Both the position numbers and the translations under genes were made by a program. Below the pieces are notes generated by a model. That model worked only from the letters and a program-made list of their open reading frames with translations, did not search any database and was not told where the DNA came from. Positions 43,870 to 53,218 of a DNA stretch of 64,000 nt are shown in pieces (the first letter of the stretch is position 1; each line of letters opens with the position of its first letter). Source of the DNA: Actinomadura oligospora ATCC 43269 (GTDB lineage Bacteria; Actinomycetota; Actinomycetes; Streptosporangiales; Streptosporangiaceae); contig NZ_KI912411.1 of assembly GCF_000518265.1 (NCBI RefSeq), positions 124,001 to 188,000 on the forward strand, written 5' to 3'.

Positions 43870-44520
43870 CTAGGCGTGAGATTGGGTGGAATCGGGCTTG
43901 TCGGCTTCGTCGCTGGGGACCCAGCGGTAGTCCAGGCCCCAGCGGCGTCGGGCCCGCGCCCGGCGCTGTGAATCGGGCCAGTTGAACAGGTCGTCGGCCA
44001 GCACGATGTAGTCCAGGGGAATGGCGTGCTGACGCAACTGGGGAACCAGAACCCGCAGGTGCCCGACGACCTCCTCGACACTGTCGGCGGTCATGGCGGC
44101 CAGGAAACGCCGGTCGACGCCTTCGGGGGTGTTGCTCTTCAACGCCTGATGAAGACGGCTAGCAGCAGCCCCCACGCTCGGCCCATGGTGCTGGGAGAAG
44201 GTTTGATGCATCCTGCGGTCCTGCGACTGCTGATGGAAGCCATACATGGCCAGGGTGTAGTGGGTGGCCGCCTCGACACGTGCCTGAGCCTGGGCGCCCC
44301 AGTGACGCGGAACCGACAGACTCACCGGCGCGATGTACTGGTACATCGCGGGTTCGGTCATGGGTTTCTTGCTGAGTCCACGGCGGCAGGAAGCCAGCCC
44401 GGCCCGATCGTAATCCGGCTCTCCAGCCCGGCGAATGACGAACCCGTCCAGGACATTCGCCAGTTCAGATTGCCATCGAGCAGGTTCAGCCTTGGAGCGG
44501 GCTGGTGAAGGGGACACCAT
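43870..44520 (-). CDS. cse2: Cse2 (CasB, Cas11e) Cascade small subunit
   Basis: 216 residues from ATG 44520 (AGGAGG 7 bases upstream; 2 bases after cas8e). All-helical with 'PAMYQYIAPVSLSVPRHWGA' and 'ALKSNTPEGVDRRFLAAMTA' patterns of the Cse2 family, ending in the conserved 'IPLDYIVLADDLFNWPDSQR'. Dimer along the Cascade belly that stabilises target and non-target DNA. Confidence 0.92.
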   Translation of the reverse strand: MVSPSPARSKAEPARWQSELANVLDGFVIRRAGEPDYDRAGLASCRRGLSKKPMTEPAMYQYIAPVSLSVPRHWGAQAQARVEAATHYTLAMYGFHQQSQDRRMHQTFSQHHGPSVGAAASRLHQALKSNTPEGVDRRFLAAMTADSVEEVVGHLRVLVPQLRQHAIPLDYIVLADDLFNWPDSQRRARARRRWGLDYRWVPSDEADKPDSTQSHA

Positions 44521-44522
44521 CG

Positions 44523-46229
44523 TTATGCCTCCTGGTCGGGGCGGGGGAGATCCTTGTTCAGAGCCCTGCGGAACCAGAACTCGGCCAACGCGGCGGAAAG
44601 CCATTCGGTGCGGTCTCGATCTATGCGGACCAGACGGCCCCGAACTGCCGTCGCAGGCACCCGGAGGAGCAGCTCATCGGCGATGCGGAAAGCTTCGGCC
44701 CGCACCTTGGACCGCCACCGGTCACGCGCCGCCCTCTGAAGGGCCCGCGGCTCCTGGTGAGCCTCGCCCTCCCCCAGCGTCGCGATCCAGCGCCGGAACT
44801 CCGGATCGAGCGTCGCATACAAGCTCATCTGAGTGTTGTCTCGACGACCGTCCAACACCCGGTCATCGCGGCATCCAGCAGCCTTGGCAAGGTTGGTCGC
44901 CAGGTGCCCCAGATGGCGGGCGGTTGCCTCGGCGTCGCGGACACCGTCCAACGCCACCGTTTCCCAACTGTCCGATCGCAGGACGGCGACGGGCAGGGGA
45001 AGGTCATCGAAGTAGGTTTCGTTGATGACCGCGCTCTGGGTTCCATAGGTCATACCGATGGCCCGGAGAAGCAGCGGATGCCCCTTGAGGTGCTCTTCCA
45101 GAGGCCCGTCAGCGAAAACTCGAAGCTGAACCAGAGCGTCCGCCGGTTTGAACTTGAAATCGGGGGGTGCGGTGGCCTTCTCGTGCGCCAGGATCGTGCC
45201 CAGCCCCCGCCACAGCTGCCGACCCGGACGATGAGTGACCGGCATGAAGACAGTTCGACCGAGCTTGGCCGTCTGCGCTTTGCTCTGTCGCCACGCAGTA
45301 TGGGGCTCCATGCCGTCAAGGTCAGCTGTGCGGAGCCGGTCGCCCGCACACAAGACGATCCGGCGGACCCGCGGACCGTCAGGGGTGTGCTCAACCAGCA
45401 ACCGGATACGCCGCCCAAGCCAGGTGTACAGGTCAAGGAGTCCAGCCGGGGTACGCTCTCGCCACGTCGCATCGACAGGAGGTCGCTCCCAGGACGGAAC
45501 GTCGCCTGAGCCGCTGCACCGGTTGTTGAGAACGAGCAGGTTGTACATCAAGGTGTGCCAGAGGGTCTGGCCAGTCGGAATCAGCACGCCGAGCTGGCCG
45601 AGCGGGCCGGTGGGGTTCCCGGTGGTCTTACCTGCCTTGGCTTTGGGGTCCCCGGCAGCGGCCGTCTTGATGGCCGCTGTATCCCAAGCGTGTGCGTGCA
45701 AGAGCCAGCGTGCGGCCTCGGGGGGCGTTAGCGAGGGTGGTGCCTGATCCCGGACGGTGGAGAACAACGGCGTGTTGTTACCCGATGCCAGATACGGAAT
45801 GACCAACGCGATCGTCTTCGTCTCGCCGCTGGGGCTACGCAACCCAGCCACCTGCGCAAACGGCGCCTCAGGATGAAACAGATCGAAGCGATGCCGGACC
45901 TGGTCGAGGTATCGATGGATCTGGTCTCCCGGCAGCCGACCCTGCCCCCAAATCGCGAGCCATTCATCGATGGTTCGAGGCCCGGGCTGCCCGCCGCTTC
46001 CCACCGCCCGGTGAAGCACCGCCAACACCAACCGGACGATCGGCGGGTACTGGGTGGGGACGTCGAGAACCAGATCCTGGATCTGGTGGGCCTGGTGAAG
46101 AAGCTCCCTGAGCGACAATGTCGTGACGGTGCCATCGACATGCAGGCAAGGCAACCAGGGATCGTCCACGAGGTTGAACGTGAGGGTGTGGGACTGCCCC
46201 TCAGGCGTACCGGAAATCTGCTCAAGCAC
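44523..46229 (-). CDS. cas8e: Cas8e (Cse1, CasA) Cascade large subunit
   Basis: 568 residues from GTG 46229, where GGAGG at 46236-46240 has proper spacing; ATG 46235 would leave none. 'HTLTFNLVDDPWLPCLHVDG' (about 15-34) is the Cse1 signature start, and 'RFDLFHPEAPFAQVAGL' follows. The protein reads the PAM and recruits Cas3. It overlaps the end of cas3 by 8 bases. Length is in the family range (about 500-560). Confidence 0.93.
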   Translation of the reverse strand: MLEQISGTPEGQSHTLTFNLVDDPWLPCLHVDGTVTTLSLRELLHQAHQIQDLVLDVPTQYPPIVRLVLAVLHRAVGSGGQPGPRTIDEWLAIWGQGRLPGDQIHRYLDQVRHRFDLFHPEAPFAQVAGLRSPSGETKTIALVIPYLASGNNTPLFSTVRDQAPPSLTPPEAARWLLHAHAWDTAAIKTAAAGDPKAKAGKTTGNPTGPLGQLGVLIPTGQTLWHTLMYNLLVLNNRCSGSGDVPSWERPPVDATWRERTPAGLLDLYTWLGRRIRLLVEHTPDGPRVRRIVLCAGDRLRTADLDGMEPHTAWRQSKAQTAKLGRTVFMPVTHRPGRQLWRGLGTILAHEKATAPPDFKFKPADALVQLRVFADGPLEEHLKGHPLLLRAIGMTYGTQSAVINETYFDDLPLPVAVLRSDSWETVALDGVRDAEATARHLGHLATNLAKAAGCRDDRVLDGRRDNTQMSLYATLDPEFRRWIATLGEGEAHQEPRALQRAARDRWRSKVRAEAFRIADELLLRVPATAVRGRLVRIDRDRTEWLSAALAEFWFRRALNKDLPRPDQEA

Positions 46230-48924
46230 GAGCATCCTCCAGACCGATGGTGGAGTCGTAGGTAACCAACCGATCGCCCATGCGCAGTGGGCCCTCAGGA
46301 GGCAACAGCAACACGCGGACCCGTGACAGCCACGGATTACCGCTCCACGCCCGCACACGGAAGCTCTGCTCGAGAGCAGAGTTGGTGAGCTGCTGCGGAA
46401 GCCGGATCGCCTGATCAAGGATCGTGTCCACAGCACCCTCAGACGGCCGGCGCTGCAAAGGGATCTCGGTCTTGTCACCAGCCGAGACCGGAAGCCCGAA
46501 CTCGGGAGCGCCATCAGCGGTCGTGGCCCGCAACAGGATGACCTCAACGGTGGGGGGCCCGAGCCGCACAGTGGCCTGGACTTCGGGAGAGTCTTCGTCG
46601 CGTGCCTCACCGATGTTGCCGATGTCAGCCAGAGACCCACAATCGGGCGGGGGAAGAATGACCTGACGGGCCGCGAGCCTCATAGCGTCCAGAGCGTCCT
46701 GCTGATCGTCGGCTGCACGACGCAGATCCCACTGCCACGTATCAGGCCCGATCGGCTCGGCTCCATACACCTGCTCGATCAGGGCCGGAATGTCCTGGGG
46801 AAGGTTGATCTGGTCGCGCCCCAACAACGCAGCCGCGGTCCGCCAGAGCAGGTGCTCGCCGTAAACCATCACGCTCCCGAACGGCAACCGTGGAGGACCG
46901 TCCGGCACCACCGAATGCCCCGCGACCAGAAGGCGCGGCTCACTCAGCCCCCTCCGTCGGTCTTTCCTTTCGTGGCGGTGGACGCGCCCAAGACGCTGCA
47001 GGAGAAGATCGACGGGCGCCAGGTCACTGACACCGACGTCGAAGTCGACATCGAGTGACTGCTCGGCTACCTGTGTCGCCACAACGACATGCGGGCTCGG
47101 CCGGCGTTTGCGTTTCGGCCCAAAGTCCGAGATCAGCTTCCGGTCACGGTCTCGCCGGTCCGCTGTCGTGAACCGAGAGTGAGCCAGGCTGACGTTGTCG
47201 GACCCCAACTTGTCGACGAAAGCGCGCCACGTCCGCTGAGCCCGGCCGACTGTGTTGCGGATGACCAGCGCGCAGCCACCGTCGGTGAGTAGCCCGCAGA
47301 CGGTGTTGACCACGTCGTCGGGTGAAGCACCCGGTTCGTTGACAAATCCCAGCCGAACGGGAGAGCCGGACTCGGCTCTCGCCGGAACCGACCGAACCTG
47401 AGACGAACCACGACCAACCCAACTGATCTGCGGATACGAGGTCCTACCATCGGCGGCCGTGACCTCGTCACCGGCGTAGGCGTCCAACAACTCCTGACGA
47501 ACGCCTCGTGGCAGCGTCGCCGACAACAGTACGACCGGGACATTGAGCGCACCCAGCCACGACAGCACACGCCGCAAAATGACCGACATGTAGGCGTCGT
47601 AGGCGTGGACCTCGTCGACCACCATCACCTTCCCGACCAGCCCAAGCACGCGCAGTGCGACATGACGCGCAGCGACTCCCGCAAGCAGCACCTGATCGAC
47701 GGTCCCCACGACCACCGGAGTCAGCAGACGCTTCTTCCCACCCGACAGCCACTGCGACGCGACGATCCCACCGTCGCACTCGTCGATCCCGACCCCTCGC
47801 GGCAAGAACAACTGGCGATACTCCTGCTGCCGCCGGGCCTTGCCATGAGCGAGGGTGACAGTCGTCTGGGCCCCCTGCGTCCCCAGCCACTCCCCCACGC
47901 GGGTGAACATCTGATTGCTTGTCGCCTGAGTCGGCAACCCGACGAAAACGCCCTGCGACCCCGCACGCACGGCCAGCACCTCGGCAGCCGCCAGAGCTGC
48001 CTCTGTCTTGCCTTCTCCCATCGGCGCCTCAATGATCATCAGACCTGCGCCGGTGGCCTGCTGCGCCTCCCTCAACGCTTTGACTTGAACGTCTCGAGGA
48101 GTAGCGATCGCAGGCCAACGCGCTGCGAAGAACACCGGCGCTGTTGCTGGAGCCAGGGCCTGGTCCGGTCGCCAAACGTCCCGGAAGCCGATCAGGTCCC
48201 GGATTCGCGTGGTCGTCGCCGCGGACTCCTGCGGGTAATCGCGAGAGAACGGTTCTTGGTAGGAGTAGAGCTCCTCGTTGCTCGCCAGCCAGTCAGCGAG
48301 AATGACCGCGCCGGTGATACACAGCTGAAGCGGGACAGCAGGACGAACCTGCCTCCACGTCTCAGGTTTCACGCCGAAATGATCGGTGACAGCTTCGAAC
48401 AGCTCGCCCCGGATCGGTCCCCACCCCGGATGCTCGAACGTCAACGCCCGCCGAGCCACACTTTGCCAGAGCAGGCCAGGGAAAGCGCCATGATGACCGC
48501 CCAGAACCAGCGCAGGCCAGTCCGGATCATCCCAGCTCATCGCGTTGAGCAGCTGCCACAGAGCGGACGCCGACACCAACGAATGCGGCGTCTGTGTCCG
48601 CTCAGAGAACGGAAGCCCTGCCCGACGCCCCAGCCGGGCATGCAACGAGCTCTTGGACTGGAAGTCGGACGCCTTGCCAAGGTCATGGAGGGCGGCGAGC
48701 CAGCACATCAGCCGTTCAGCATCGGCTGCACCGCCGGGCATAGCGTCAGACAGCTGAGCCTTGAACGGCGTGGGCAGGAACTCGCGCCACAACCACCGAG
48801 CCACGTTGCCGGTGTCGATGAGATGCGAGACGAGGGGGTGCCAAGCCTCTGCCGGGATCGAACGCTTACGGCTGGCCTCACCGGTCTTCCCCCAGGCAGC
48901 CCGTGCAGCAGCCGACAGCTCCAT
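46222..48924 (-). CDS. cas3: Cas3 helicase-nuclease (type I-E)
   Basis: 900 residues. HD nuclease at the N-terminus (His80-Asp81 in LAALHDLGKASDFQ; HH at 144-145 in GGHHGAF), Walker A 'EAPMGEGKTEAALAAAEVLA' (about 299-318), DEVH box at 437-440 (VVDEVHAYDAYM), motif III 'LLSATLPRG', C-terminal Cas3 tail. It unwinds and degrades DNA bound by Cascade. All key residues are visible, so interference is probably intact. First gene of the operon. Confidence 0.95.
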   Translation of the reverse strand: MELSAAARAAWGKTGEASRKRSIPAEAWHPLVSHLIDTGNVARWLWREFLPTPFKAQLSDAMPGGAADAERLMCWLAALHDLGKASDFQSKSSLHARLGRRAGLPFSERTQTPHSLVSASALWQLLNAMSWDDPDWPALVLGGHHGAFPGLLWQSVARRALTFEHPGWGPIRGELFEAVTDHFGVKPETWRQVRPAVPLQLCITGAVILADWLASNEELYSYQEPFSRDYPQESAATTTRIRDLIGFRDVWRPDQALAPATAPVFFAARWPAIATPRDVQVKALREAQQATGAGLMIIEAPMGEGKTEAALAAAEVLAVRAGSQGVFVGLPTQATSNQMFTRVGEWLGTQGAQTTVTLAHGKARRQQEYRQLFLPRGVGIDECDGGIVASQWLSGGKKRLLTPVVVGTVDQVLLAGVAARHVALRVLGLVGKVMVVDEVHAYDAYMSVILRRVLSWLGALNVPVVLLSATLPRGVRQELLDAYAGDEVTAADGRTSYPQISWVGRGSSQVRSVPARAESGSPVRLGFVNEPGASPDDVVNTVCGLLTDGGCALVIRNTVGRAQRTWRAFVDKLGSDNVSLAHSRFTTADRRDRDRKLISDFGPKRKRRPSPHVVVATQVAEQSLDVDFDVGVSDLAPVDLLLQRLGRVHRHERKDRRRGLSEPRLLVAGHSVVPDGPPRLPFGSVMVYGEHLLWRTAAALLGRDQINLPQDIPALIEQVYGAEPIGPDTWQWDLRRAADDQQDALDAMRLAARQVILPPPDCGSLADIGNIGEARDEDSPEVQATVRLGPPTVEVILLRATTADGAPEFGLPVSAGDKTEIPLQRRPSEGAVDTILDQAIRLPQQLTNSALEQSFRVRAWSGNPWLSRVRVLLLPPEGPLRMGDRLVTYDSTIGLEDARA

Positions 48925-49036
48925 GAAACCCCCTCATGCGACTGCCAATGTTGTACCGCCCCACACCGACAAAACTCCGGCGTTCCTTGATAGCGGAAGG
49001 CGCGCGAGAGCACAGCTTGGTTTCGGTCAGCCGATA

Positions 49037-49105
49037 ATCCCCGCAAGGGCGGGGCAAGTTTCCTCGCTAGCTCCCTACAAGGGGTGATCTCCGCGTCTGC
49101 GAGGC
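49037..49105. repeat. Two degenerate CRISPR-like hairpins upstream of cas3
   Basis: TCCCCGCAAGGGCGGGGCAAG (49038-49058 region) and ATCTCCGCGTCTGCGAGGCGAG (about 49087-49108) resemble the repeat core CCATCCCCGCGTGCGCGGGG but are about 50 bases apart instead of 61. They may be remains of an array, or independent hairpins (a terminator or the cas promoter region). Confidence 0.3.
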
Positions 49106-49295
49106 GAGGTCCAAGCTAGTTAATGATCAATGTCCGTGCGGCCAGTCCTGGAAGACCGTAGCCTCCAATTTGTAAGGAGACAAGCGCCGATGTGATGTGA
49201 GGTATAACGAATCTGCCCAATCCTTGTGCTCGGCCGCCGGCATGTGAGGTCATGAAGTCGCCGTTGCGCCCGGCACCTAGAGACACGGAGGGCAC

Positions 49296-49442
49296 ATGAG
49301 ACTCAAGAAGCTCGTGGGTGGATGGCCGAGCCCGAACACAGCCATCGGCGCATTGCTCTACGCGATCATAGGAGGGGTCGCCACCTGGGTGATCGTGGAT
49401 TTCCTGCCGCGCCATCTGATCTTCGCTGTCGGATGGCGCTGA
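49296..49442 (+). CDS. Small single-span membrane peptide (48 aa)
   Basis: ATG 49296 with GGAGG 5 bases upstream: MRLKKLVGGWPSPNTAIGAL, one span (ALLYAIIGGVATWVIVDFL) and a short end RHLIFAVGWR. The ribosome site is good and the hydrophobic pattern clear. No family recognised. It sits between the cas operon and the insertion-sequence pair. Confidence 0.5.
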   Translation: MRLKKLVGGWPSPNTAIGALLYAIIGGVATWVIVDFLPRHLIFAVGWR

Positions 49443-49470
49443 GAAATCCGGTATGGCGACTCGTTGCAGC

Positions 49471-50394
49471 CAGTGAACGTTTTTCAGTGGGGTTTGTGGG
49501 GTGTGTGATCACAGGATGATCGCGGGCGGCGCGGCAGCCTCTGGAACGTGGAAAGCCCCTAGTAGGACGGGTGATCTCTCACAACCCTCCGCCCCCACCA
49601 GAGGCTTCACATGCTGTTCTACCGTGCTTCGCTGCCGTTGTCGCGTCAGACCCTGAACTACACGACCGGAGTGGTCCGCCGGCATCGCGCGAGCATCGGC
49701 AGTAGAGGACGAGCACTCACGCCGGGCGCGCAGGCGTTGATGGTGCTGGTCTACCTGCGCAAAGGTGAGACGTTCGCCGACCTGGGCGCAGGGTTCGGAG
49801 TGTCCACCTCCACAGCGTGGCGCTACGTCAACGAGACCATCCAACTGCTGGCCGCCCGCTCACCCAAACTCACCAAGGCGTTGCGTAATGCCACCCGTGA
49901 CCGCCTGCTGTACCTGGTGCTGGACGGCACGCTCATCCCGATCGACCGCGTCGCCGCCGACCGCCCGTTCTACTCCGGCAAGCATCGGAGACACGGCATG
50001 AACCTGCAGGTTGTGGCCGCACCCGACGGAACGATCGTGTGGGTGTCGGGAGCGCTGCCCGGCTCGGTCCACGACCTGACCGCCGCCCGCATCTGGGGCA
50101 TCCCACGCGCGTTGAAGGCCGCAGGGTTCCTGGTCTTGGCCGACAAGGCCTACCAAGGCGCGGACGAACCATTACTCGTCCCGTATCGAGGCAAGGGCAA
50201 GCCCGCGTCGCAGAAGTCCGCCAACCGAGCCCACGCCCGCCTGCGCGCACCCGGCGAACGCGCGAATGCCCAGCTCAAACACTGGGCCATCCTGGCCAAG
50301 CTCCGCTGCTGCCCACACCGCGCCGGCCGCCTCGCCAAAGCCATCCACGTCCTACACGCCCGCGAAACCCAAGCTCACTGAAAAAGGTTCACTG
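49471..50394 (+). mobile_element. IS5-family element, copy A (plus orientation)
   Basis: About 924 bases with inverted ends CAGTGAACGTTTTTCAGT (49471) and ACTGAAAAAGGTTCACTG (ending 50394). Contains one transposase gene. Its right end is joined tail-to-tail with the left end of copy B, the shared CACTGA lying at about 50390-50395. Confidence 0.85.
49611..50381 (+). CDS. IS5-family DDE transposase A
   Basis: 256 residues, intact. MLFYRASLPLSRQTLNYTTG, an HTH ('GETFADLGAGFGVSTSTAWR') and the DDE_Tnp_4 core: first Asp in 'LVLDGTLIPIDRV', second in 'LVLADKAYQGADE', Glu in 'APGERANAQLKHW'. Typical of actinomycete IS5-group elements. About two-thirds identical by eye to transposase B. Confidence 0.92.
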   Translation: MLFYRASLPLSRQTLNYTTGVVRRHRASIGSRGRALTPGAQALMVLVYLRKGETFADLGAGFGVSTSTAWRYVNETIQLLAARSPKLTKALRNATRDRLLYLVLDGTLIPIDRVAADRPFYSGKHRRHGMNLQVVAAPDGTIVWVSGALPGSVHDLTAARIWGIPRALKAAGFLVLADKAYQGADEPLLVPYRGKGKPASQKSANRAHARLRAPGERANAQLKHWAILAKLRCCPHRAGRLAKAIHVLHARETQAH

Positions 50395-51316
50395 AGTCTT
50401 TTTCATCCTCGGTTGGTCTCGTAGTTCTGTAGGACGGCGATGGCTTTGACGAGGTGGCCGGCCTTGCTGGGGCTGCAGCGGAGTTTGCGGAGGATGCGCC
50501 AGCTCTTGAGCTGCGCGTTCGCGCGTTCGCCGGGACCGCGCAGCTTGGCGTGCGACCGGTTCGCCTGCTTCTGGGACTCTGGTTTGTTCCGGCCCTTGTA
50601 CGGAGTGAGAACGACCGAGGTGTGGGCACCTTGGTAACCCTTGTCCGCCAGGGTGACGATCCCGGCGCGTTCCAGTGCGCGCAGGACGCCCCAGACTCTT
50701 GCGGCGGTCAGGTCGTGGGTGCGGCCGGGCAGGGCGCCGGAGGTCCACAGGATCGTGCCGTCGGGGCCGGCGATGACCTGGATGTTCATCCCGTGGCAGC
50801 GGTGCTTGGCCGAGTAGTACGGCCGGTCGGCGCGGACCCGGTCGCAGGCGATCAGGGTGCCGTCCAGGACCAGCAGATGCAGGCCGTCCTTCTCTGCTTT
50901 CCGCAACGCCCGGGTGAGCTTGGGCGACCGCGCCGACAGCAGTCCCACAGCTTCCTCCACGTACCGCCAGGCCGTGCTGATCGACACTCCGAACCCGCCG
51001 CTGAGCTCGGCGAACGTCTCGCTTTTGCGTAGATGGACCAGCACCAGGAGCGCCTGCCGTCCCGGGTTGAGCAGTCGCCAGGACGAGCCGATCGTCTTGC
51101 GGTGCCGCCTGATCAGCCCGGCCAGGTAGTTCAGCGTTGAACGCGACAAAACGACGGCAGCACGGTAGAACAGCATGCGGAGCCCCTGGTTCGGACGGTG
51201 GAGATTGTGGTGATCAACCCGTCTACCAGGGGTTTCTTCGCGTCACTGGCCGAATGACCCGATCGCGATCACGCTGTGATCAACACCCCGCCCAGGCAGA
51301 CGAAAAAGGGTCACTG
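50390..51316 (-). mobile_element. IS5-family element, copy B (minus orientation)
   Basis: About 927 bases between CACTGAGTCTTTTTCATC (50390) and GACGAAAAAGGGTCACTG (ending 51316). The right end lies inside the cas3 5' fragment, so this insertion cut that gene. Confidence 0.85.
50403..51176 (-). CDS. IS5-family DDE transposase B
   Basis: 257 residues, intact: MLFYRAAVVLSRSTLNYLAG, HTH 'SETFAELSGGFGVSISTAWR', Asp in 'LVLDGTLIACDRV', Asp in 'VTLADKGYQGAHTSV', Glu in 'GPGERANAQLKSW'. Same family as A but clearly diverged, so two separate insertions and not a duplication. Confidence 0.92.
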   Translation of the reverse strand: MLFYRAAVVLSRSTLNYLAGLIRRHRKTIGSSWRLLNPGRQALLVLVHLRKSETFAELSGGFGVSISTAWRYVEEAVGLLSARSPKLTRALRKAEKDGLHLLVLDGTLIACDRVRADRPYYSAKHRCHGMNIQVIAGPDGTILWTSGALPGRTHDLTAARVWGVLRALERAGIVTLADKGYQGAHTSVVLTPYKGRNKPESQKQANRSHAKLRGPGERANAQLKSWRILRKLRCSPSKAGHLVKAIAVLQNYETNRG

Positions 51317-51441
51317 TCCGCCATGTGACGCCACAAAGGCAGATACCCGTCCGAGCCGTGATCATATTTGGCCCAAGCAGAGCGCGCCGCGATAGACAGC
51401 CCCTCATCCAGCCGAAGATCTTCCCCCTCATCACTGATCAT
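51317..51441 (-). pseudogene. 5' fragment of a second cas3 gene, cut by IS copy B
   Basis: ATG 51441 starts MISDEGEDLRLDEGLSIAAR and runs SAWAKYDHGSDGYLPLWRHM-ADS before the IS end. This is the N-terminal pattern of type I-E Cas3 (WxKxD...WLPLxxHLxDS), as in the intact cas3 (AAWGKTGEASRKRSIP...PLVSHLIDT). Frame extends upstream to 51546 without support. The rest of the gene is absent beyond the insertion. It suggests that another cas operon once stood beside array 2. Confidence 0.6.
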
Positions 51442-51831
51442 GACGGCATTTAACAACAGATGGTCGGTGTCGTCCCTCAATTCAGCCAACTCGCAAGCGT
51501 CAACCCCCAAACGATCATCTTGCCCCCTGGTGAGCCCACTCCACATGCACAGCGATCACCACGTCCGGACACCGAACACCGCGTCCACTCGCAGTACGCG
51601 CCTCGATCGAGTGATACGACGAGCAAGCCATCCCGTACACCCGAGGTCCCACCGACATGCATGTTGCACTCGCCAAGCCTTCGGAGACGTCCCATGCCTG
51701 CACTTAACGCGGGGGATGTAGGTTTCAAGCCAAGCGACCACGTCCCGTGGGCCCCAGCCACCCAACCCCCACACCGGAGCCCTCGTGAAAGTCCAGCACC
51801 TTGCCGGCCCCTCAAACCTTCACAAATCACA

Positions 51832-51907
51832 TACGTCCGATTTGTCCAACCCGCAGGAAGTACTCGAAAACGGCCCCACGGCCCGGTAGACCTGCAGGTC
51901 GCGGAGT
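51832..51907 (+). promoter_or_regulatory. Leader of CRISPR array 2
   Basis: AT-richer stretch with ACGTCCGATTTG (51833-51844), GAAGTACTCGAAAA (51857-51870) and GCAGGTCGCGGAGT (51894-51907). The same three blocks occur at the same distances (64, 51 and 7 bases from the repeat) in the complement of 57854-57930. Expected to hold the array promoter and integration signal. Confidence 0.75.
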
Positions 51908-52669
51908 CTGCTCCCCGCGCACGCGGGGATGGTCCCTGGAAGAGCGGTTCGGATTGAGCGTGGTGGAACTGCTCCCCGCGCACGCGGGGATGGTCCACGT
52001 CTCCTCCATCCGCCCGGCCCGGCTCGTCCGGCTGCTCCCCGCGCACGCAGGGATGGTCCCACGGGGACGAGCGCGGTGTAGACCTGCTGGATCTGCTCCC
52101 CGCGCACGCGGGGATGGTCCCAGGGCGCTGATCAGCGCTTTGCGTCCGGCGGCCTGCTCCCCGCGCACGCGGGGATGGTCCCGGCGCTCCGCTGATCGGC
52201 CCGTTCTCGGGCTACTGCTCCCCGCGCACGCGGGGATGGTCCTCGGGGGCCGCTGCATCCCGTGGGCGCGGTCCTCTGCTCCCCGCGCACGCGGGGATAG
52301 TCCCCTCTTGGTGTGGTGGGTGATGCCGGGGGGAACTGCTCCCCGCGCACGCGAGGATGGTCCCAACGGGGTGGTCGTCGTGACGACCGACTCGATCTGC
52401 TCCCCGCGCACGCGGGGATGGTCCCAAGGCCGGACACGTGCGGGAGAACCCGAGCTACTGCTCCCCGCGCACACGGGGATGGTCCCGGAGGTGAAATGCA
52501 CGTCCACGTGAGCCCCGTCTGCTCCCCGCGCACGCGGGGATGGTCCCTTCCCGTGGTGCGACGCGCTGATCACCTACTCCTGCTCCCCGCGCACGCGGGG
52601 ATGGTCCCGGCCCGATGAACCGGTCCGAGGCTGCGGCGACCTGCTCCCCGCGCACGCGGGAATGCTCCG
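51908..52669 (+). CRISPR. CRISPR array 2 (type I-E), 13 repeats, 12 spacers
   Basis: 29-base repeat CTGCTCCCCGCGCACGCGGG + GATGGTCCC beginning at 51908 and about every 61 bases (51969, 52032, 52093, 52154, 52215, 52276, 52336, 52397, 52458, 52519, 52580, 52641). Spacers 31-34 bases. Transcribed on the plus strand. The last repeat (GGAATGCTCCG) and some inner ones have single changes, fitting a trailer end at the right. All spacers differ. Confidence 0.95.
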
Positions 52670-52918
52670 AGGCTGGTCTCGTGGCCGGAGCCCAGGGCGG
52701 GTACTACCACGCAGGGTGGTGGAAGATCCCTGAATTGGAACGCGGCGGACGGCGGGACGGGGCTTCCGGCGCATGCGGGAGAATTCCTACGTATGGCTCG
52801 CTGGCGGTTGGTGGGTCGCCTCCCCGCATCAAGGAAGCGTGATCGCCCGGTGCTCAATCAGGTGTGGGGCGTGGCGCATCGCACGGCGCGTGGAGGCTGA
52901 GGTAGGGCGGGGGACGAG

Positions 52919-53218
52919 GTGGCGCGGACGACGCAGTTGCGGACGTACACGATTCGGGATGGGCTGCTGGACGAGCGGGCTCGGCGGTGGCGGGACGAGA
53001 TCGTGCCGTTGAGGTTGGAATTGGGTTTCGAGATCGGCGGGGCCTGGCTGGATCACGAGCGTTCGCAGTTCGTGTGGGTGATCGCGTATCCGGGGCCGGA
53101 ATCGTTTGAGGAGGCCAACCGCCGGTACTGGGCGTCGCCGAAGCGTGCGGTCATGGGGCTGGATCCGGCCGATTATTTGGTGGACCGTGATGTCAGGACG
53201 GTCGCGGCGGTCTACTGA
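52919..53218 (+). CDS. NIPSNAP-like protein
   Basis: 99 residues from GTG 52919 (GGGGGACGA upstream). 'QLRTYTIRDGLLDERARRWR' and 'FVWVIAYPGPESFEEANRRY' match the NIPSNAP / dimeric alpha-beta-barrel family (RxYxxxxG ... VxxWxxxS). Small cytosolic protein, possible binding or monooxygenase-like role. Lies between arrays 2 and 3, its end overlapping the WD40 gene's end by 7 bases. Confidence 0.75.
   Translation: MARTTQLRTYTIRDGLLDERARRWRDEIVPLRLELGFEIGGAWLDHERSQFVWVIAYPGPESFEEANRRYWASPKRAVMGLDPADYLVDRDVRTVAAVY

Noticed and set aside
51827..52618. Long open frames with repeated 'RARGDGP / PRTRGWS / HAGMV' peptides over the arrays
   Set aside because: They are translations of CRISPR repeats and spacers in all frames, with a 61-base period; no start signals or protein-like composition.
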